Positions 12,742-24,691 of a DNA stretch of 64,000 nucleotides are shown here, one piece after another. Each line of letters begins with the position of its first letter. Position 1 is the first letter of the stretch. The DNA comes from Rhabdornis inornatus (lineage: Eukaryota; Chordata; Aves; Passeriformes; Rhabdornithidae). Where the stretch lies: positions 403,187 to 467,186 of the forward strand of contig VWZS01003779.1 of assembly GCA_013397075.1 (NCBI GenBank), read 5' to 3'. The position numbers and the translations under genes are program-made. The notes below the pieces were generated by a model, which saw only the letters and a list, made by a program, of their open reading frames with translations, was not told the origin of the DNA and did not search any database.

Positions 12742-13369
12742 GAAAAATCCCCACAGGAATAAAAAGTTCCCCTGGAATTTCATTCCTGATGCATTTTTCT
12801 TATGTAAACAGCTTCTGGGGAGGGAATGATCTCTGGGAGGTTTTTTTTTTTTTTTCCCTTTTCACATTGATTTAAAAGAGAGAGGATGAGACTTCTTCAA
12901 AGCACCGTTCATCACTTCCTCACCCATGGCTGTGACAAGTTCTCCTGAGGAAACACACTCCTTCCATCATTTCCCATCATCCTGACACTTCCAAATCACA
13001 TCTCCCTGTCACTCATTTTGCCCCAGCACGCATTCCACAGGTCCTTGTGACAGGAGGATATTTCCAAGCCCTTTTCCCAGTGCAGCCCATGGGAAGCACA
13101 GGTGCTGCTGGCAGTGTCATGTTTAGGAGCAGAGGAGCAGCACAGGGTCCTGTTGAAATCTGGCAGGGAGTCCCTCTCAGAGGAGAGTTTATAAAAAATA
13201 TATAAGAGAAAAATTAAACCATTAAGTTTTCACGGAGTGTAGATTTAGGTGTTTAGAATTGTAAATTTTCTCCCCTTTTTTCAAAATCCAAAGAACAAGC
13301 TTAAAATTGTAAATTATTTGACCTACAAAGCTTTATATCATATATATTTAATCAGGATGAGAGAGGTGG
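12742..13369. other. Unique noncoding sequence
   Basis: Contains a T15 run at about 12841-12855. No gene or interspersed repeat was recognised. Confidence 0.5.
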
Positions 13370-13892
13370 CTCTCCACCTCTACTGTGCTCTTGTGAAACC
13401 CCAGCTGGAGCTCTGAATCCAGCCCTGGGGTCCTCAGCATGGGAAAGATGTGGAGATGCTGGAGAGATCCAGAGGGAGTCGTGGAGATTCTCCAGGGCTG
13501 GAGCCAGGCTGGGAGAGCTGGGATTGTTCAACCTGGAGAGGAGAAGGATCCAGGGAGAGCTCAGAGCCCCTTGCAGAGCCTAAAGGGGCTCCAGGAGAGC
13601 TGGAGAGGGACTGGGGACAAGGGATGGAGAGACAGGACACAGGGAATGGCTTTAAGCTGACAGTGGGTAGATTTAGACGGGATTTTGGGCAGGAATTGCT
13701 CCCTGGGAGGGTGGGGAGGGGCTGGGATGGAATTCCCAGATTTGCTGTGGCTGCCCCTGGATCCCTGGCAGTGCCCAAGGCCAGGCTGGACATTGGGATT
13801 GGAGCAGCCTGGGACAGTGGGAGGTGTCCCTGCCATGGCAGGGGTGGCAGTGGATGAGTTTTGGGGTCTTTCCAACCCAAACCATTCCATGC
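13370..13892 (+). mobile_element. CR1 LINE, long 3' fragment (~520 bp)
   Basis: Plus-orientation CR1 copy. It begins in the region around CTTGTGAAACCCCAGCTGGAG, which in intact CR1 lies near the end of ORF2 and the start of the 3' UTR. It passes through GAGCCAGGCTGGGAGAGCTG, GGAGAAGGATCCAGGGAGAG and CAGATTTGCTGTGGCTGCCC, and ends at TCCAACCCAAACCATTCCATG. It carries more internal sequence than most copies in this window but no reverse transcriptase. The long open frames on both strands inside it are repeat artefacts. Confidence 0.93.
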
Positions 13893-14685
13893 TCCTTTGG
13901 CAGGCACAGACAAGTGGAGTTGCCAAGCAAAGCTGAGGACCTAAGCTGGAATGGCAGAACTCGTCTAAACCTGTCTCCCTGTGCAGTATCCCTGTGTTTG
14001 CAGTGGGGAAATGGAGTTTCCAGGATGTGCAGTTGGATTTCTGGACTGTCCATAGGAAGAGCAATTTGCAGATTACCTTCTGCTCCTGGGCACCCAGAGA
14101 ATTTGAACACTTCTGCAATAGGAAATTGGGGAACTGGGCAGTGATTCCTTCAAGGCAAAGAAAGATGAGGAAAGACTTGGGTGTAAATATTTCCGTTTTT
14201 GACCCAGTCCTATGCTTGGTGCTTTTCTGTGCCCCTGCTGAGTGAAGGGATGGGTTCCTCTCTCACCAAGAACAGCCAGGGAAGGCCTCCCTGAAATGGG
14301 ATTTTACAAAGCAAGATCTTTTCCTCGGCTACTTCTCATTAGCACTTTCTGTCTTCCACAATAGTGCTAATTACAGTGAAAGGAAACCTTTCTTCAAGGG
14401 CTGTGGACACGGATCACAGATTAAGCACACAGAAATCATAAATATAGCTCATGATCTAAAAGAAGGGTTTTAAGTGTAATTCATCAGCCAGGTTAACATA
14501 TTGTCTGAGTTCTTTCTCCTTGAGGACATTTAATGGTTTGTGGTTCTTTTAACAAACAGGGACATCCATATTTAAAGAAATAAAAGTGAAAAAAACATGC
14601 TGGGATTTCAATTATCTTTTTACTCCAGTTACTTATTTTTTTATATATATATGAATACATATCTAAATCTATAAATAAATATTGT
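13893..14685. other. Unique noncoding sequence
   Basis: No recognised gene or repeat except a short TATATA run near 14641-14651. Confidence 0.5.
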
Positions 14686-14790
14686 GAGGAAAGGTTCTCC
14701 CCCCAGAGGGTGGTGGGGCACTGAACAGGCTCCCCAGGGCTGTGGTCATTGAAGGTCTCTTCCAACCTTAATAATTCCATGATTCCGTGA
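14686..14790 (+). mobile_element. CR1 LINE 3' fragment of a different subfamily
   Basis: GAGGAAAGGTTCTCCCCCCA and GAACAGGCTCCCCAGGGCTG match the region shortly before the 3' end in several avian CR1 subfamilies. They join directly to GAAGGTCTCTTCCAACCTTA and an ATTCCATGATTCCGTGAT tail. The usual stretch between these parts is missing, indicating an internal deletion. The sequence differs from the dominant copies here, so it is probably another and older subfamily. Confidence 0.78.
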
Positions 14791-15329
14791 TTTTTCCTTG
14801 CACAAAGAATAAAAACTCCAGGTTGTGTTGTCATGTTCTCCTCTGCTGAAACAAATGCAGGACTGTGCCTATAATAAGAACAAGTTCTTGAGCTAAAAAA
14901 CATCAACCAGCATCTCAGAATCCAGTTAATTATTAAACGACCCATGAAGATTCTGAATGCATGGCTGGCTTTTGTGAGCTTATCTGATAGATTGAGTTTC
15001 TCTCTTTAATTTCTACAGATAACTCCAAGTCATTCTCTTTTCTCAAAAATGCATCCTTGCAGCTGGATGAGAACATGTGTTTGGGTAAGGGGTGCTTTGA
15101 TGAGGCACAACAGAGGAATGAGAGATCCAGCAATGTTAAAAAAAGAAAAGAGGAAAAAAGGAAAAGAGAATTGCAGATATGTCTGGTTTCAGCACTCAAT
15201 GAAGGTCAAATTCAACTATCATTAGAGGTTATTAAGAAAATGCTGTAGGCAAAATAAACAGTGGCTGACACACCAAGGAAAACCAGATGTGTGATCAGAT
15301 GGACCTTACAACCAAACCAGGTTTAGTAA
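14791..15329. other. Unique noncoding sequence with purine-rich stretch
   Basis: A purine-rich AAAAGAAAAGAGG-type run lies at about 15137-15170. No gene was recognised. Confidence 0.5.
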
Positions 15330-15669
15330 GGTTTAAAAACCCCACACTGCACATATTGTAGAGATTTGGTTTAAAATCCCCACACTGCACATATTGTAGA
15401 GATTTGGTTTAAAATCCCCATATTCCACATTGTGTAGAGATTTGGTTTAAAATCCCCACACTCCACATTTGGTAGAGATTCGGTTTAAAATCCCCATACT
15501 CCACGTTGTGTAGGGATTTGGTTTCAGACCCCACACTGCACATTGTGTAGAGATTTGGTTTAAAATCCCCATACTCCACGTTGTGTAGGGATTTGGTTTA
15601 AAATCCTCATACTCCACATTTGGTAGAGATTTGGTTTCAGACCCCACACTGCACATTGTGTAGAGATTT
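15330..15669. repeat. Nine-copy 38-bp minisatellite
   Basis: Nine tandem units start at about 15330, 15368, 15406, 15444, 15482, 15520, 15557, 15595 and 15633. Each is 37-38 bp. The unit consists of GGTTTAAAATCCCC, then a CACACTGCACAT-type centre, then TGTAGAGATTT. Variants are interspersed: units 6 and 9 share GGTTTCAGACCCC, and units 5 and 7 share CACGTTGTGTAGGG, so blocks larger than one unit appear to have been copied. There are no spacers between units. Confidence 0.95.
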
Positions 15670-16918
15670 TCCCCCTGCCCAAGCCCAGTTCCGAGGAATC
15701 ATTCCAGGTCTGTTGTTTCAGCTTTGGACCTGTGCTGCCTCATGACACTTGGAGCAAAGTGATGATCCAGGGAAGATGTTCCTCCCACAGCTCCATCCAT
15801 GGGCCAGGACCCCAAAAAATCTGCTGCTGTTCCTGTGTGTGCTGTGTGCTGTCCCTGATGGGGCAGAGCTCCAGCTCAAAAATCACAGAATTAAGCGCGC
15901 GTTAATTTTTAATTTCTGTAACAAGCTTTTAGAATTCTGTGCAGAGCATGAAGGAAACATTTCCAGAACAGAAGTGGTTTCCATGGCAGGCCTGGCTGGG
16001 GACTGATTGCCACTGTGGCAGATGAGCAGCAGCCCCTGAGCACAGAGTCACCCAGTGCTGCTGTCACAGCCCCAGCACTGCTCCATCCCAGCAGCTCTGG
16101 CACAGCGACCAGATCTGGGTGGCTGAGGAATGAAATCTCTCATGGCAGAAGAAATGGGATAACTGGGTTGTAAACAAACCCATTTGGGACACTTAAGAAA
16201 GGTTAAACCCTGGGACTGGCTGTCCAGGAAAGGAATTATTATTTTTTTGGTAACTGGAGCCTGCCAAGTAGGGAATAAAGTGAGCCCAGGAGAAATGAGA
16301 ACTGGCACGTGCTCAGAGTGACATCGTTCTACTGCTCTTGTTTTGGGGGGTTCACAGTCAAACACCACTCCCAGCTACCCAAAGCCTTGCTGAAATCAGT
16401 GACTGCATTGCCAATAAAACATGAGTGGGCTCCAAAGTCACTGCTGGGAGCCTCAGTCAGGTATTTTAAGTGCTTGTTTTAATGCAAGGAATATTTTCAA
16501 AGGAAGTTATGGGAGTGGAATACTCCTGGAGAGGAAGATGGGTTATTTTTTATCACAGTTACTTCCAAAAAAATCAATTTCTGAGAAAGTGCATGATGCT
16601 TAAGGAAACTGGGACAAGCAGGATGGAGATGTATAAAAATGCTCTCCTCTTTTTGGTACAATACTCTGACTTTACTCATCCCCAGCAGATCAATAGTAAG
16701 TTTGGTCCTCATCCTTTTACCACATCAGTTGTTATTATCCTCTGATTCATGTCTGAAATATTAAGTATTTATGGAAATGTACATATAAGTTTATATAGAT
16801 ATAAATATATATGTGTATACATATTGTAAAGTATTAATATATATGAGTATTTGAGTATAAGAATCAAGTTCAAAGATGTGTGAGGAAGAATTTTAAGTTA
16901 ATTACAGAAATTCTTAAT
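15670..16918. other. Unique noncoding sequence
   Basis: No recognised gene. An AT-rich patch with TATA/ATAT words lies at about 16755-16860, just before the CR1 fragment. Confidence 0.5.
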
Positions 16919-17047
16919 AGCTGTGGCTGCCCCTGGATCCCTGGAAGTGTCCAAGGATGGGGCTTGGAGCACCCTGGGATAGTGGAAGGGGTCCCTGGGT
17001 GGGCTTTGAGGTCCCTTCCCACCCAAAGCATTCCATGATTGTGTGAT
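16919..17047 (+). mobile_element. CR1 LINE, 5'-truncated 3' end (129 bp)
   Basis: It starts inside the CTGTGGCTGCCCCTGGATCC block, runs through GGTCCCTTCCCACCCAAAGC and ends with CATTCCATGATTGTGTGATT, the CR1 terminus. Confidence 0.9.
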
Positions 17048-17743
17048 TTCATTGCCATAACCCTGCAGCCTTGACTGTAAAATTCTCTCAAAGCAACGTA
17101 GAAATTCTCCTTTGGACAGTAAACTAGGAATTTGTAACAGATGAAAAAAAAAAAATCTGATTTTTGACCCTAGAATTTATCAGTCCAAATAAGTGATTTT
17201 ACATTCGTGCTTCAAGGCGCCCTCATTCTTCTCAAGCAAATATTGAAGTGTAGTTATAAATGGAGCAGAGCTCCACCAATTTCCTGAGCCTTAATCTGCT
17301 TTTTCCCCTGCTTTTTTTTTATTAAAATGGTCATTTTAATGCTCTTTAAACACTGATCTTCTTTTGATTGGCCATTGATCCTAATGCCTAAATCCATACC
17401 TGCTTTGCTGAGGTCTATCTTGCTGTATATTGATAAATCTATATTTTTATGATCCATTATCCAAGAGAAAACAAAATTTAACGTGATGCAAGGGTTGATG
17501 TTAGATTTTATTTCTCTATAAATAACAATGGAGCTCAGGACAACGCTCTCAACTCACCTGTGTGCTCTAATTTCACAGTTGTGTACACACATCATTCTGA
17601 TGGGTTTTTATGGCTTTTCTTTACAAGGAGATTTTCTCCACTGAAGGAAAGACCAAAGAGGTCCCATTTCAAATGTCCCTGGGAATTCTTGGCCACCCTG
17701 GGCCTTGGCAATGATCCCTGTGTGGCCCAAAGAAGGATGTGCC
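17048..17743. other. Unique noncoding sequence
   Basis: I see no gene or interspersed repeat. An A12-type run lies near 17143-17154. Confidence 0.5.
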
Positions 17744-18068
<325 letters not shown>

Positions 18069-19037
18069 AAAGATCTGGGAGTGGTGGGATTCTGTCTTCT
18101 CCCTTTTCGTGCTGTAATGTCTCACTGTGTCAAGAAACAGTTGGTGCACCTGACATTTTTTGGAAGATTTGTTCACATTTTAAATACCTCAAACCAGCAG
18201 TTCACCAAATTAAATCCATGAGTGGTAATAAAGAGTTCCTTCTCCTTTTTGAACCAAAAATTTGATTTAAATACCCAAAAATCTAGTGGGTTTATGGATT
18301 ATTTATAGCTCATTAATAGCAAATAAATAATTCCATTGCTTTCATGTGGAGGGTTGTGGCCAGTTGTGGGATTCAATGAGATGCTTTGATGGGACTAAAA
18401 AAAGGATATTTTGTGGCTGAGCAGCTCCAAAATCCAAACCCAAACCCAAACCCATTATGACATAATTTAAATTCAGAGCAAACAAAAGCTGGATGGGAAT
18501 TTCTGCAGGCGTTGTTGTGATCCCAATCCCATTTTCAGGAAAGGAACAATCACCCTCTGCCACCCCATGTGCACAACTGCTCCTTCCTGGGCACAGAGCT
18601 GCCTTTGTCCCAGCAGAAATAAAACAGAGTCATTTTATCACTCTGGGGTTTGGAAAATGCTCAGAATTGTTTTGGGAAGAGAAAACTTTTTCAGAGATTC
18701 TAAACAAGATTTTAAATTTTTTTTCTCCCCCCAAGGATTTTAGTGATTTACAGAGTCTTTCAAGGAAAATCCTTGTGAGAGATGTGGAAGGAAAGTGTTT
18801 TCAGACAAAAGGTTGGACAGAAAAACTCCTAAATCCAATAATTGCTGAGTTCACTCGAGGCTTAACACAAGCAGTGAGAGCAAAACTCTTCTCTCTTTGT
18901 TTTACAGCACTGAGTGCTTTAAGTGTTTAGGGCTGATCCTCTCCAGAGGATAAAATCTCTTCATTTTCTGTTCAAAATTCTAAAAGCATTAGAAGTTTAA
19001 AAATATTTTGGTGCTTTAGTAGGCAAACATAAGAAGG
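18069..19037. other. Unique noncoding sequence
   Basis: Contains a minor AAACCC run near 18433-18453. A 145-codon open frame at 18493-18930 (+) has no recognisable domain and is treated as chance. Confidence 0.5.
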
Positions 19038-19118
19038 AAAAATAGGAAGTGACTGTGATTTTATGATAATTATATACAAAAAATAGGAAGTGACTGTGAT
19101 TTTATGGTAATCATTTCA
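19038..19118. repeat. Tandem duplication, 41-bp period
   Basis: AATAGGAAGTGACTGTGATT followed by TTATG occurs at 19041 and again at 19082, with small differences downstream (GATAATTATA versus GTAATCATTT). Two copies only. Confidence 0.9.
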
Positions 19119-21651
19119 CTGGAACTGTTCACAAGGTATTTAATGACAAGGAGCCATTTCTGTTGCTTAGGGATTGCATCAGGATTTCAGTCCTGGAGAA
19201 TTCAACAGCCCAGGGAGGAATCAGTTCATGCTCTCCCATGGAATTTGATCTCTCCCTTGTCTCTGTCTCTCAGCTTTCAACACCCACCTTGAACCCCACA
19301 GTATCAACAAGTGCTGATCCACATCATGATTCTTGGAAAAATCAAGGAATTGTTTTTTTCCCAGAGGTTTGGGGAGGCTTGATGACACTTTTGGCTGATG
19401 CAGCAATTAAATAGCTGTAAACAACATTCACAAAACCATATATCTGACTATGCCCATGATGTATCTAGAAGCAAAAAAAAAAAAAAATATACAAAAATAT
19501 ATACATTATCAGCATTTCAAAAGAAATTAAGTTATCAGTTCATAAATTCAGAGTAATCCTGAGGTTTCAGCACAGAAATGCATCAACTGCAGTGGAAGAT
19601 CTTTCATGACAGTGAATGTTACTCTCATAAAACAGATTAAAAAATCATCCTTAAAACAGATTAAGAATTCAGTGGCATAAATATCTGGCATAGAGCACCT
19701 GCAGCTATTTTACTTTTAAAATAATTCATTATTGAAATGCTTAAATGCATATTAAATACTGCAAATTCTATTGCATTGCAAGAGAACAAGACCAGGTTAA
19801 TCCCTGAGCACTGGAGCTAAAAATACATGGATTTTACACTAACAGGTAACTTAGTATGTTCTTATTTCATGGGGAGAGTTAGGGAATGGTTTGGAACTCC
19901 AAATATTTTCTTGTCCAGGGCAGGTGTTGAGGAATAAAAAAAAAAAAAAGCAGTTGTTGATGGACACCCCACATCACCTGGCTGCTGGTGCATCCTGAAG
20001 ATACCTGGAAACACCACCCATGATCCAGAGCAGAATTAGAACAAAATCCTGCATTTCACAGCTCCCAGGGAAAGCCTTTCCACCACCACAGAGGGGAAAG
20101 GGTCACGTGGAGCTGCCAGCCCTGGAAATTCAGTGTGTAAAAAGCAGCAGGGTCAGGGTATGATCAGCTCCCAAGGGGCAGGAAAAGTCTTTGTGTTTTC
20201 CCTGGACACTCTTTTGGAATAAATCAGGACTCCAGCCTCAGCTCAGGAACTGGCCACATCATTCCTGACGGACCCAAGGACAGGGCCATTACCAAAATGA
20301 CATTTCTAAATTAAATTTTTTGACAGAAAGAACAGATTTTCTTGGGTAGACAGGAGCTCCAACCCCAAACCCACTGCACTCCTCTCTGCTCCACTGTGCC
20401 CCATGAGTGGTTCCAGCACTGCAACCCCAGAGTTTTAACACTCCAACTTACTGATACTATGGAACAGGATTAATTCTCCATCCAAATGACTTGTTGCTGC
20501 TAAGTTATATTTTTATTTTGTTTGTTTGGTTTTCCCAGCCCGGTTTCAACTTTAGCCTGGAAAATAGCCTGAAATATCCCAAAATCTACCTGAACCAAGA
20601 CCTACATCTGCCCCAAACCTTGCAGCAGGCTGTGAGTAAAGCCAGAGTGAGCTGTATGCAAGCACAGGGCCCTTTTTTTGAATACATTCATTGTGGCAAA
20701 ACCCGTTCTGCTGGTTCATTGTATTATCACAAATGTTTTCGCTGACTTAACTCCTCGGATGACTCACACAGAGGCAATTGGGCTCCCGGAATAAAACACT
20801 GCTGTAGCAGTTTTTCCACATAAAAGACAAGTGTTTCAGGGCTTGAAAGAAACAGGGGTTTCTTTTTTAATGTATATAATACACGTTCAGTCTCATCTCT
20901 GCTCCAAGTTGGTGAAAAACCAGCGAGGATCATCTCCTGCTGAAGCAGCCTGGAGGAGGGAGCTGCAAACCTATGCAGGCCATCTAAATTTATATGGGAA
21001 GGAAATTTGTCTCCTGGGACAGCATTATCTCTGTGTGGTTTCCATGGTTGCTTGTTCAGGTTGTTCTAATCCCCCTGGTGAAGTTGCCTTCTCTGCCAAA
21101 AAAAAAGGTTGGTTGTTTTTTTCTTTTTTTTTTAATGAAGAGTTACTGACATATTCATGTTGTAGCATAAATCTGTTTGACAGGAGTGATTGGCAGTCAT
21201 TTTCCAAGCCATGTGACTGCATTAACTGGGCACATTTAATGGGGAGCATTTGTGAACTGATGAAGAAATGCTATTTATACCCAAATTCCCTTGGCTGCTG
21301 GAAAAGAAAAGGTGTAAAACTTGCAGCAGGAGAATGAGAAGATCTGTGCAAAGGAGTTGCTGGATATCCTTGGGGAAAGCCAGTTCCACCTGAAGAAGGC
21401 TGGGATGGGCAAACTGACTTACTGGAGGCTGCAGTGGAAGGAGTGGATTTTTGGTTGTTTTTTTAAGTAGTTTGTTTTTTTTTTTAACTGACACTTCAAA
21501 TGACATCTGGTTTTCGGTTTGTTTTATTTTTTTGTCTCATGTGCTTGAGTGAATCTGCCTGGATTTAGCACAGAATTCTTCCCTTCAGCAGCACAGTATT
21601 AACCAAAGTTTCATCTGACTGTTGTTGCTGTGACCCTTTGACTGTGCCATC
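19119..21651. other. Unique noncoding sequence
   Basis: Mostly AT-rich, with A-runs near 19475 and 19930. The candidate splice-flanked segment at 20539-20631 is listed separately. Nothing else was recognised. Confidence 0.5.
20539..20631 (+). other. Candidate exon-like open segment (93 bp)
   Basis: A T-rich tract ends in TTTTCCCAG immediately before 20539, and GTGAGTAAAG begins at 20632. These resemble a splice acceptor and a good donor. The 93 bp between them are an exact multiple of three and open in the frame starting at 20539, with many codons ending in C or G. I do not recognise the 31-residue translation and see no partner exon nearby. It may be chance. Confidence 0.2.
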
Positions 21652-21916
21652 AGAGAATCCCAGAATGGTTTGGGTTGGGAGAGACTTAAATCCCATCCAG
21701 TGCCACTCCTGCCATGGCAGGGACACCTCCCACTGTCCCAGGCTGCTCCAAGCCCAATGTCCAACCTGGCCTTGGGCACTGCCAGGGATCCAGGGGCAGC
21801 CACAGCAAATCTGGGAATTCCATCCCAGCCCCTCCCCACTCTCCCAGGGAAGGATTTTTCCTGGCATCCCGTCCAGATTGTCTCTCCTTCCATTTAAGAT
21901 CATTTCACCTTTTCCT
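21652..21916 (-). mobile_element. CR1 LINE, 5'-truncated 3' end
   Basis: CAGAGAATCCCAGAATGG is followed by TTTGGGTTGGGAGAGAC, then the GCCATGGCAGGGACACC and GGGATCCAGGGGCAGCC blocks. About 265 bp of the 3' region are retained. Confidence 0.92.
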
Positions 21917-24691
21917 ATCACAACAGCCTCTGCTAAAAAGCTGTCCCTGGTTTGTCCCCACATCTTTCTTACCACAACAATCCCGTTGGGTTTGTTGCTC
22001 TGGACCTGTTGAAGTTGTCACTGTTTGCTTTGGCACAGCAGAGCAGACAGACACAGCTCCTTGAAGATGACAAAATACAATGATAATGTAAATTATGAAA
22101 ACAGTTTTGTTCTGTTAACTGTCTATATGCACATTCACTTATCAGTCATGCCAAGGAAGAAAAAAAACTTTGGCAGAGTTCTGCAAAACTCCAGTGCTCA
22201 GCAGACTTTTTAAGAAGACATTTAAGAACTATTTAAAACCAGAATTTGAGGGCTGAGAAACACAGCTACTTGTTTTGCAACGAAATCCTCGAGTTCAGAG
22301 GAACTCGGTGTGAAATGAGGCTGTGCCTTTGACACCCGATCACCCTGGGATGATGGAGCAGCCCCACGAACTGCAGGGGAAACAAGGGCCAAGGATGCTC
22401 CCAAAGACTTGGGAGGGCAGTATCCTGCTGGGGATGAGGCCAAAATCTCTCTCTGGAGCTTTACATCCGGCAGGCTTGAGAACTTGATCCCATGGACTGA
22501 AAGGAATTGGGCGGGGAGGTTAAAGAGGAGCTCAACAGCAGCTCCAAAGAGCCTTCAGCACCTGAGCTGGGAACAAAGCAGGCTCTGTTCCTCTGCTGAG
22601 CTCCCTGACAGCAGCAGGATTCCCTCCAGCATGGAGGATTTGGGAAACTCAGCTGCAGCCACTGCAGGGAAGGGTCTGCAGGGGATGCTGGAGGTGAGCT
22701 CAGCAAACAGTGTCTCCCATCCTCTCGTATGGGATCTGCAAACCTTCACATGGTGAGGAGCAACTTTGGGAAGTGACTGGGAGGGAAAAACTGAAAAGCT
22801 TCATCTGCACCTGCCAGACCTGGAGAACAAAGACATACAGGCAGCAAACCTAAGGTAAAGACGAGGGTAAGTTCAGAATTGCAGTAGAAATGTCCAGCTC
22901 TTGAAATCAGAATATTTAATTATGGGGGAAGTCGTCAGTAACTGATGCCAGAGCAATGTGAAATTGAACTATAAAAAGTTTAAATTGCATGTTTCTCTTA
23001 GCTAATACTCACGCTGAGAGGATAAATGTGAGCTGGGTAGGATTAGGAGAGGGAAATGGATGTACCAGGGCCCAACTTGACTTGTCAAGGACCTTGCTCA
23101 GGGAGCAGGATTGCAGCACTTTGCTGCTGGGTTATGAAACTAGGATTTCTCTATTTCTAAAACTTCAGGTTCGATTAATTTTCCTCTCCTTCAAAGTTCA
23201 AGAAAGAAAATAAACCATATCAGAAATATAAATGGTGCTACTAGGGGCCTTTTGTTTCACTTCTGCATATCTAATAAACTCCCAGATATATTGTGTGCCT
23301 CCAACAAAGCAAGTCCTCTCATGTTGGGCAGAGATTATTCTCACAAAAGGGAACCTCTTTGTCAAAACAATGGGAATAAGAAAGTTTTCAAGATGAAAAT
23401 GTCAGGTAGATAAACACATTACTTTGAACCGTATTTGTATTCCACGGCTGGTTCAGTTATCTTTCCCAAAGTAAACATGCGTGAAATCTGATCAGCTCTT
23501 TATTGTACACGGAATAAATTATGCAGGGCATTGTAGGAGACTCCTATACGGCTCATTTACACATCTTTTGATAAATGTAATATGCAGATTCCTGCTCCTT
23601 TGTGAGGCATTAACCTCGGTGCATATTGATGCTGTTATTCCCAGGGATGACAGGCGCTCAAAGACCTTCCTGTGTCTCTTTGAGAGCTGGCAGGGCCTTG
23701 ATTGGGGAGGGATTTGCTCAGGGATGCACAGACGACCTTTCTTTACAATTCAGCCTTGTCATAAATTTTCTTCTCACTGTCAGGGAATTAACGGTTTCAA
23801 GTGGTTTTGATAGTGGTATAAAGTGGTTGGGGTAGAAGACGTGAGTTTATTGCACGGCTCAGGAGGAAATCACTCCTAACCCACCAACTATGGGAATTAC
23901 TGGAAATTTAAATGACAAAAATTCACATTAAGTGGCCAAACTCTTCGAAGATAAATCATTTGGGGTGCTTATCTCAGTTTAAAACACTCAGCAAGTCTAT
24001 TTGAAGAAAAGAAAGAGCTCCTTAAACTCCTCCGTTTGCGGCTCCACTCAGGTGCTGAAGATCCCCACACATCAAATCCACCACGAGGATGTTGGGAGCT
24101 TTTCCCAAGTACCTGTGCAATGGCATTTTTTGCTCAAACCTTGTCTGATAGGGCTACAAAGCAATAAAGCCACGTCCTGCTACAGAACATTTGCTGATAA
24201 ATGGGATTGAAATAATGTGCACACCTTTTTTTGTGCAAAAATATTAATTTTCCCTTATTTGGCAGCAAAATGAACAAGAAAAAAGAAAAAGGGATGCTGT
24301 ACTCTAAAGGTGAGGGTTTGTAGATTTTTCTTTTGAAAGAAGCAAATCTAAAGGAAGGTTCATTTAAAATCTTCTCCTTACTCAAAGTCAAGGCTATTTA
24401 TTCTTGCAGCCTTCTTGTTCTTACACAAAGTCAAAGCTAGAAAGAAAAGGCTTTTTGGGGAAGGAAAAAAGGAAAGGCTGCGTTTTTTGGGATGTTCTCC
24501 CAGCATGTGAGGGCTGGTGGATGTGAGGAGAGCAGGAGTTTGCTGGATTACACAAATCCCCTGCTAAATAAAGCAGCAGCAGGGCTGGAGCTCCTGTGTC
24601 ATTTGCTTGACAGTGCAATGATCATTTCACTTGCCAAGCTAAGGAAGGGCTTGGCTACAAAACATCCCCAAGCTGAAACCTCTTCTGATTC
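21917..24691. other. Unique noncoding sequence
   Basis: No gene or recognised interspersed repeat. The part at 23430-23830 is listed separately as a possible conserved noncoding block. Confidence 0.5.
23430..23830. promoter_or_regulatory. Possible conserved noncoding (enhancer-like) block
   Basis: Repeat-free, balanced-composition sequence with no simple repeats, several CpGs and compact AT-rich factor-site-like words such as TTTATTGTACACGG and AAATGTAATATGCAG. That texture is common in conserved noncoding elements. No conservation data are available here, so this is only a candidate. Confidence 0.2.

Noticed and set aside
15330..15669. Regular repeats considered as a CRISPR array
   Set aside because: Units are contiguous with no unique spacers, and the DNA is clearly eukaryotic. 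It is a minisatellite.
18433..18453. AAACCC run resembling degenerate telomere repeat
   Set aside because: Three units only and not the TTAGGG sequence.
18493..18930. 145-codon plus-strand open frame
   Set aside because: No domain recognised and low-complexity Ser/Phe/Leu content. Treated as chance.
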